Positions 6,103 to 10,278 of a stretch of 10,278 bases of DNA are shown piece by piece (the stretch's first letter is position 1; every line of letters starts with the position of its first letter). The DNA is from Actinosomnolentus pattersoniae (SeqCode) (GTDB lineage Bacteria > Actinomycetota > UBA4738), in contig JACDCJ010000054.1 in NCBI GenBank assembly GCA_013817655.1, forward strand, positions 1 through 10,278, in the 5' to 3' direction. The notes under the pieces are model-generated. The model did not search any database, was not told the DNA's origin, and saw only the letters and a program-made list of their open reading frames with translations. Position numbers and translations under genes: made by a program.

Positions 6103-6108
6103 GGCCGG

Positions 6109-9100
6109 GTGACGGAGATCTTCCACCCCGCGGTTCGGACGTGGTTCGAAAGGCGGTTTCCCGACGGGCCAACCCCGCCGCAGGCTGGCGGGTGGGCCGA
6201 GATTGCTGCAGGCCGCCATACGCTAATCGCTGCGCCCACCGGCTCGGGCAAGACCCTCGCCGCCTTCCTGGTGTGTATCGACCGGTTGTACCGGGCGCAC
6301 GAGGCTGGTGCGGTTCCGGCCGAAGGACCGCAGGTCGTCTACGTCTCGCCCCTGAAGGCCCTCGCCGTGGACATCCACCAGAACCTGGAAGCCCCACTCC
6401 GGGAGATCGCTGGGATCGCGGCCGAGCTCGGACTCGTCGCCCCGCACGTCCGAGTCGCGGTTCGGACAGGGGACACGGCTGCTTCCGAGCGAGCGGCGAT
6501 GCTCAGGCGGCCGCCGAACTTCCTGGTCACGACTCCCGAATCCCTGTACCTGCTGGTCACGGCGGAGCGCTCACGGGGGATGCTTGCCGGCGTCCAGACG
6601 ATCATCCTCGACGAGATCCACGCGGTCGCGGGGAACAAGCGCGGATCGCACCTGGCGCTCACACTCGAGCGGCTCCACCACGTTGCCGCCACCCCACCCC
6701 AGCGGATCGGCCTCTCGGCCACCCAGCGCCCCATAGACACCATCGCTCGGCTCCTCGTCGGCGCCGGCCCAGACCGTTCGAACCCCGATGGCTCCGCTCG
6801 CTGCTCCGTCGTCGACGTCGGGCACCAGCGCGCCCTCGATCTGGCGCTGGAGCTTCCCGACGACGAGCTCGGAGCGGTGGCCTCCGCCGAGCAGATGGGC
6901 GAGATCCTCGACCGCATCGCCGAGCACGTGAAGGGCCACCGCACCACGCTCGTGTTCGTCAACACCCGGCGGATGGCGGAGCGCGTCGCCCACCAGATGG
7001 GTGAGCGGCTCGGTGAGGACCAGGTGTCTGCCCACCACGGCAGCCTCTCGAAGGAGCGCCGCCAGCGCGTGGAGTCGCGTCTGCGGGCCGGCGACCTCCG
7101 GGCCCTCGTGGCGACCGCGTCGCTGGAGCTGGGGATCGACATCGGACCGGTCGAGCTCGTCTGCCAGATCGGCTCGCCGCGGAGCTTCGCCACGTTCCTC
7201 CAGCGGGTGGGCCGCTCGAACCACACCCGCTACGGCACACCCAGAGGTGTGCTCTACCCGACGAGCCGTGACGAGCTCGTCGAGTGCGCTGCCCTGCTTC
7301 GCGGCACCCTGGCCGGGCGCCTGGACGCGATCGTCCAACCCGTCGCGCCGCTCGACATCGTGGCCCAGCAGATCGTGGCGGAATGCGCCGCTGAGGAATG
7401 GTCCGAGGACGAACTGTTCGACCTCATCCGCCGGTCGGCTCCCTTCGCACAGCTCTCCCGCCAGGACTTCGACGACGTGGTTGAACTCGTATCCGAGGGG
7501 ATTACGACAGGGCGAGGGCGGCGGGCCGCTTACCTTCACCGGGACCGGGTGAACGGTCGCGTGAAGGGCCGGCGCGGCGCGCGCCTCGCCGCGCTCACCT
7601 CGGGGGGCGCCATCCCCGAGCTGGGCGACTACCGCGTGGTGGCCGAACCCGACGACACGTTCGTGGGGACCGTGAACGAGGACTGGGCCATCGAGAGCAT
7701 GGCCGGGGACGTGTTCCTGCTGGGGACGACCTCGTGGCGGATCCGCCGGGTCGAGCCCGGGACCGTGCGGGTTGTCGACGCCCATGGCGCGCCGCCGTCG
7801 GTGCCTTTCTGGCTGGGGGAGGCGCCGGGCCGCACCGAGGAGCTCTCCGGCGAGGTGTCCGAACTCCGGGCGAAGGTCGGCGAGTTCCTCACCAGCGGCG
7901 ATCCTGACGGCGCGCGGCGCTGGCTCGGAGCGGAGTGCCGGATCGACGATGCAGCCTCCGACACGATCGTCCGATACCTCGGGGCCGGCCTGACCGCGCT
8001 GGGTGTTCTCCCCACGAAGCAGACGCTCGTCCTCGAGCGGTTCTTCGACGAGAGTGGCGGGATGCAGCTTGTCGGCCACTCGCCGTTCGGGGCCCGGCTG
8101 AACCGGGGGCTGGGGCTCGCCCTTCGCAAGCGGTTCTGCGTGACCTTCGATTTCGAGCTGCAGGCCGCGGCCAGCGACGACGCCATCCTGCTGTCGCTTG
8201 GTCCACAGCACAGCTTTCCCCTCGAGCGCGTTCCGAGGTTCCTCGGCTCCAAGACGGTCGAGGACGTCCTTCGGCAGGCAGTGCTGACCTCGCCGATGTT
8301 CGCGGCGCGGTGGCGGTGGAACCTGAACCGGGCGCTGGCGGTGCTCCGCATGCGGGGCGGTCGCAAGAACCCGCCGGCGATACAGCGCATGGAGGCCGAT
8401 GACCTGATGGCGGCGGTTTTTCCCACGCTAGCGGCGTGCCAGGAGAACGTGGCGCCGGGTCCGATCGAGATCCCCGACCATCCGCTGGTCCGCCAGACCC
8501 TCGACGACTGCCTGCGCGAGGCGATGGACGTGGACGGCCTCCGGGAGCTGCTGTCCGAGATCGAGGCGGGCCGCGTGGAAGTTGCCACCCGGGACACCGT
8601 GGAACCGTCCGTTCTGGCCCACGAGATCCTGAACGGGCGGCCATTCACCTACCTGGACGACGCGCCGCTGGAGGAGCGTCGCAGCCGTGCGGTGCAGCTC
8701 CGGCGGGGCCTGCCGGTCGAGGCTCGCGACCTGGGCCGGCTCGATCCCGACGCGATCCAGCGGGTCCGCGACGAGGTGCAGCCGGACCCGCGCGACGCCG
8801 ACGAGCTCCACGACCTGCTGATGACGGTCTCCGGGCTGCGGCCGGTCGAAGAGTGGCAGCCCTGGTTCGATGAGCTGATCGAGGATCGCCGGGCCGTCAC
8901 GGTACGGGCTTCGCGCGATGTGCAGCTATGGTGCTCGGTCGAAAGGCGGCCGGCGCTGGAGCGCCTGTTCCCTGGCGCGGCGATCGAGCCAGACCACAGT
9001 TCGCCGATCGCACCCTCCCCGCTCGACCGGGACTCTGCAGTCGCCGAGATGGTTAGGGGTCACCTGGAGTACCGGGGGCCCTCGACCGCCGCGGACCTCA

Positions 9101-10278
9101 CCGAGGCGACGGGGCTCCCCGAGGGCGACGTGACGATCGCGGTGGCCCGTCTGGAGGGTGAAGGCTTCGCGTTTCGAGGCCATTTCTCCACTACGGAGGG
9201 GGCCGAGGAGTTCTGCGCCCGGCGCCTCCTGGCCCGGATCCACAGCTACACGCAAGCGCGCCTCCGGCGGGAGATCGAGCCCGTCACCGCGCGAGACTTC
9301 ATGCGGTTCCTTCTTCGTTGGCAGCGCGTGGCGCCGGGCGCGCAGCGGGAAGGGCGTCTCGGCGTGCTCTCCGTCATCGAGCAGCTCCAGGGCTTCGAGT
9401 TGGCCGCGGGAGCCTGGGAGCGCGGCGTCCTCGCTTCGCGGGTGGAGAGTTACCGGGCCGAACGGCTCGACGACCTGTGCCTGTCGGGTGACGTTACGTG
9501 GGGCCGGCTCTCCATCCGGAACGGCACCGTAGAGGAGGAGACGCCCCGCCGCAGCGGGATGACGCCCTCACGGGCCACTCCCATTACCCTGGCCATCCGT
9601 GAGGATCTCCCGTGGTTGCTCCAGGCGGCCCGAGGGGATCGGGCGCCCCAGGAACCCGGGCCGGGCCGAACTCAGGATGTCCTCGACGCCCTGCGGCTCC
9701 ACGGCGCCCTCTTCCCCGCGGACCTCGTGACGATCACCAGGCGCCTGTCCTATGAGGTGGAGGAAGCTTTATGGGACGCGGTGGCCCGAGGGCTGGTCAC
9801 CGCGGACGCGTTCGAGGCGGTCCGTTCTTTGCTCTATAGCCGGGCGGTGGCAAGGGCGCCGAACCGGCGGCGGCTCCGGAGGGCCGGCTCGCGCAGCGCC
9901 GCCAGATCCGTGGGGCGTTGGTCGCTCGTGCCTCTTGCGCCGGCCGCCGAGGACTCCGACGAGCTGGCCGAAGCCGTCGCCGAGCAGCTCCTCGCCCGGT
10001 GGGGCGTGGTGTTCCGAGACCTGCTGGTCCGGGAGACCTTCACGGTGCCCTGGCGCGAGGTGCTGTGGGCACTCAGGCGCATGGAGGCCCGGGGAACGAT
10101 CCGCGGAGGGAGGTTCGTCACCGGGTTCAGCGGCGAGCAGTACGCGGTACCCGAGGCTCTGGACGCCCTCCGAGCTGTGCGAAAGCAAGACCGCACCGGG
10201 GAACGCATCACGATCTCGGCCGCCGACCCCTTGAACCTGGTGGGGGTCGTGCTGCCGGGCCCACGCGTGCCGTCGCTC
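6109..10278 (+). CDS. lhr: Lhr-family superfamily 2 DNA helicase (3' end outside window)
   Basis: Open for 1390 codons with no stop and cut by the window edge. The N-terminus has the family form FHPAVRTWFERRFP...TPPQ, followed by Walker A APTGSGKT (42-49), SPLKALAVD, TTPESLYLL, DEIH (168-171), GLSATQ (motif III SAT at 203-205), LVFVNTRRMAERV (about 281-293), TASLELGIDIGPVELV and motif VI QRVGRSN (from 365). The DEAD/H-associated domain follows (FFDESGGMQLVGHSPFGARL at about 645-664), then the large Lhr C-terminal region of winged-helix and beta-barrel character (LHGALFPADL, RWGVVFRDLLVRETFTVPW). The last visible residues include ISAADPLNLVGVVLPGPRVP, which lie near the end of family members, so only a few dozen residues are probably missing. 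Lhr proteins are ATP-dependent 3'-5' DNA translocases/helicases linked to DNA repair, in mycobacteria as part of a mitomycin-C-induced damage regulon. The start is GTG 6109; no ribosome site, probably leaderless. Confidence 0.95.
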   Translation, partial: MTEIFHPAVRTWFERRFPDGPTPPQAGGWAEIAAGRHTLIAAPTGSGKTLAAFLVCIDRLYRAHEAGAVPAEGPQVVYVSPLKALAVDIHQNLEAPLREIAGIAAELGLVAPHVRVAVRTGDTAASERAAMLRRPPNFLVTTPESLYLLVTAERSRGMLAGVQTIILDEIHAVAGNKRGSHLALTLERLHHVAATPPQRIGLSATQRPIDTIARLLVGAGPDRSNPDGSARCSVVDVGHQRALDLALELPDDELGAVASAEQMGEILDRIAEHVKGHRTTLVFVNTRRMAERVAHQMGERLGEDQVSAHHGSLSKERRQRVESRLRAGDLRALVATASLELGIDIGPVELVCQIGSPRSFATFLQRVGRSNHTRYGTPRGVLYPTSRDELVECAALLRGTLAGRLDAIVQPVAPLDIVAQQIVAECAAEEWSEDELFDLIRRSAPFAQLSRQDFDDVVELVSEGITTGRGRRAAYLHRDRVNGRVKGRRGARLAALTSGGAIPELGDYRVVAEPDDTFVGTVNEDWAIESMAGDVFLLGTTSWRIRRVEPGTVRVVDAHGAPPSVPFWLGEAPGRTEELSGEVSELRAKVGEFLTSGDPDGARRWLGAECRIDDAASDTIVRYLGAGLTALGVLPTKQTLVLERFFDESGGMQLVGHSPFGARLNRGLGLALRKRFCVTFDFELQAAASDDAILLSLGPQHSFPLERVPRFLGSKTVEDVLRQAVLTSPMFAARWRWNLNRALAVLRMRGGRKNPPAIQRMEADDLMAAVFPTLAACQENVAPGPIEIPDHPLVRQTLDDCLREAMDVDGLRELLSEIEAGRVEVATRDTVEPSVLAHEILNGRPFTYLDDAPLEERRSRAVQLRRGLPVEARDLGRLDPDAIQRVRDEVQPDPRDADELHDLLMTVSGLRPVEEWQPWFDELIEDRRAVTVRASRDVQLWCSVERRPALERLFPGAAIEPDHSSPIAPSPLDRDSAVAEMVRGHLEYRGPSTAADLTEATGLPEGDVTIAVARLEGEGFAFRGHFSTTEGAEEFCARRLLARIHSYTQARLRREIEPVTARDFMRFLLRWQRVAPGAQREGRLGVLSVIEQLQGFELAAGAWERGVLASRVESYRAERLDDLCLSGDVTWGRLSIRNGTVEEETPRRSGMTPSRATPITLAIREDLPWLLQAARGDRAPQEPGPGRTQDVLDALRLHGALFPADLVTITRRLSYEVEEALWDAVARGLVTADAFEAVRSLLYSRAVARAPNRRRLRRAGSRSAARSVGRWSLVPLAPAAEDSDELAEAVAEQLLARWGVVFRDLLVRETFTVPWREVLWALRRMEARGTIRGGRFVTGFSGEQYAVPEALDALRAVRKQDRTGERITISAADPLNLVGVVLPGPRVPSL

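Noticed and set aside
6066..7004. 312-codon plus-strand frame at the Lhr start
   Set aside because: Arg/Pro/Gly-rich shadow frame; the helicase motifs lie in the frame starting at GTG 6109.
7201..7230. Lhr motif VI reads QRVGRSNH rather than the common GRSGH
   Set aside because: The arginines needed for ATP hydrolysis are kept, and a Gly-to-Asn change next to them is modest; probably ordinary variation.
6571..8211. 546-codon open frame on the minus strand
   Set aside because: Complete antisense of the Lhr gene, whose plus-strand frame carries all helicase motifs. Long antisense frames are expected at this GC content.
1..10278. CRISPR array, insertion sequence, integrase, toxin-antitoxin or defence operon
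   Set aside because: No regularly spaced repeats, transposase or recombinase motifs, or defence-gene pairs were seen on either strand.

Overview
High-GC chromosomal DNA. The codon usage, a SigG-type ECF sigma factor with a SnoaL-like tail, a STAS protein, an RNHCP zinc-ribbon protein, a DrrAB exporter and a full-length Lhr helicase suggest an actinobacterium (Actinomycetota) or a high-GC Chloroflexota lineage. This placement is inferred from gene content; there is no rRNA in the window.

Left part (1-1520): the 3' half of a tRNA-Arg(CCU) gene on the minus strand whose 5' half does not fold, so it may be a decayed tRNA or an integration scar. After about 180 bp in which I see nothing comes a heavily frameshifted remnant (minus strand, 278-772) of the C-terminal repeat region of a LuxR/cyclase-type TPR regulator. 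Then an intact minus-strand RNHCP-domain gene (859-1233), preceded by a possible 20-codon leader ORF.

Middle (1520-4889): an ECF sigma factor broken by one frameshift runs convergently into a STAS-domain gene. Their 3' ends overlap by 90 bp in antisense. Divergent from the STAS gene is a two-gene ABC exporter operon of the DrrA/DrrB type, with the stop and start codons overlapping as ATGA.

Gene graveyard (4890-6061): a stub of a GntR-type winged helix, an intact DUF1801 gene, a RibD-C/dihydrofolate-reductase-like remnant with an internal deletion and a nonsense codon, and the C-terminal half of an HExxH metallopeptidase. The last two abut at about 5770.

Right part (6109-end): an Lhr-family superfamily 2 helicase, open for 1390 codons to the window edge and probably lacking only its last few dozen residues. 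The DUF1801 and Lhr genes both start with GTG exactly 7 nt after a TANNNT -10 box and have no Shine-Dalgarno sequence, which suggests leaderless mRNAs.

I find no convincing new defence or mobile system. The most distinctive features are the antisense sigma/STAS overlap, the possible leader-peptide control of the RNHCP gene, the leaderless starts, and the density of broken genes next to a tRNA scar.
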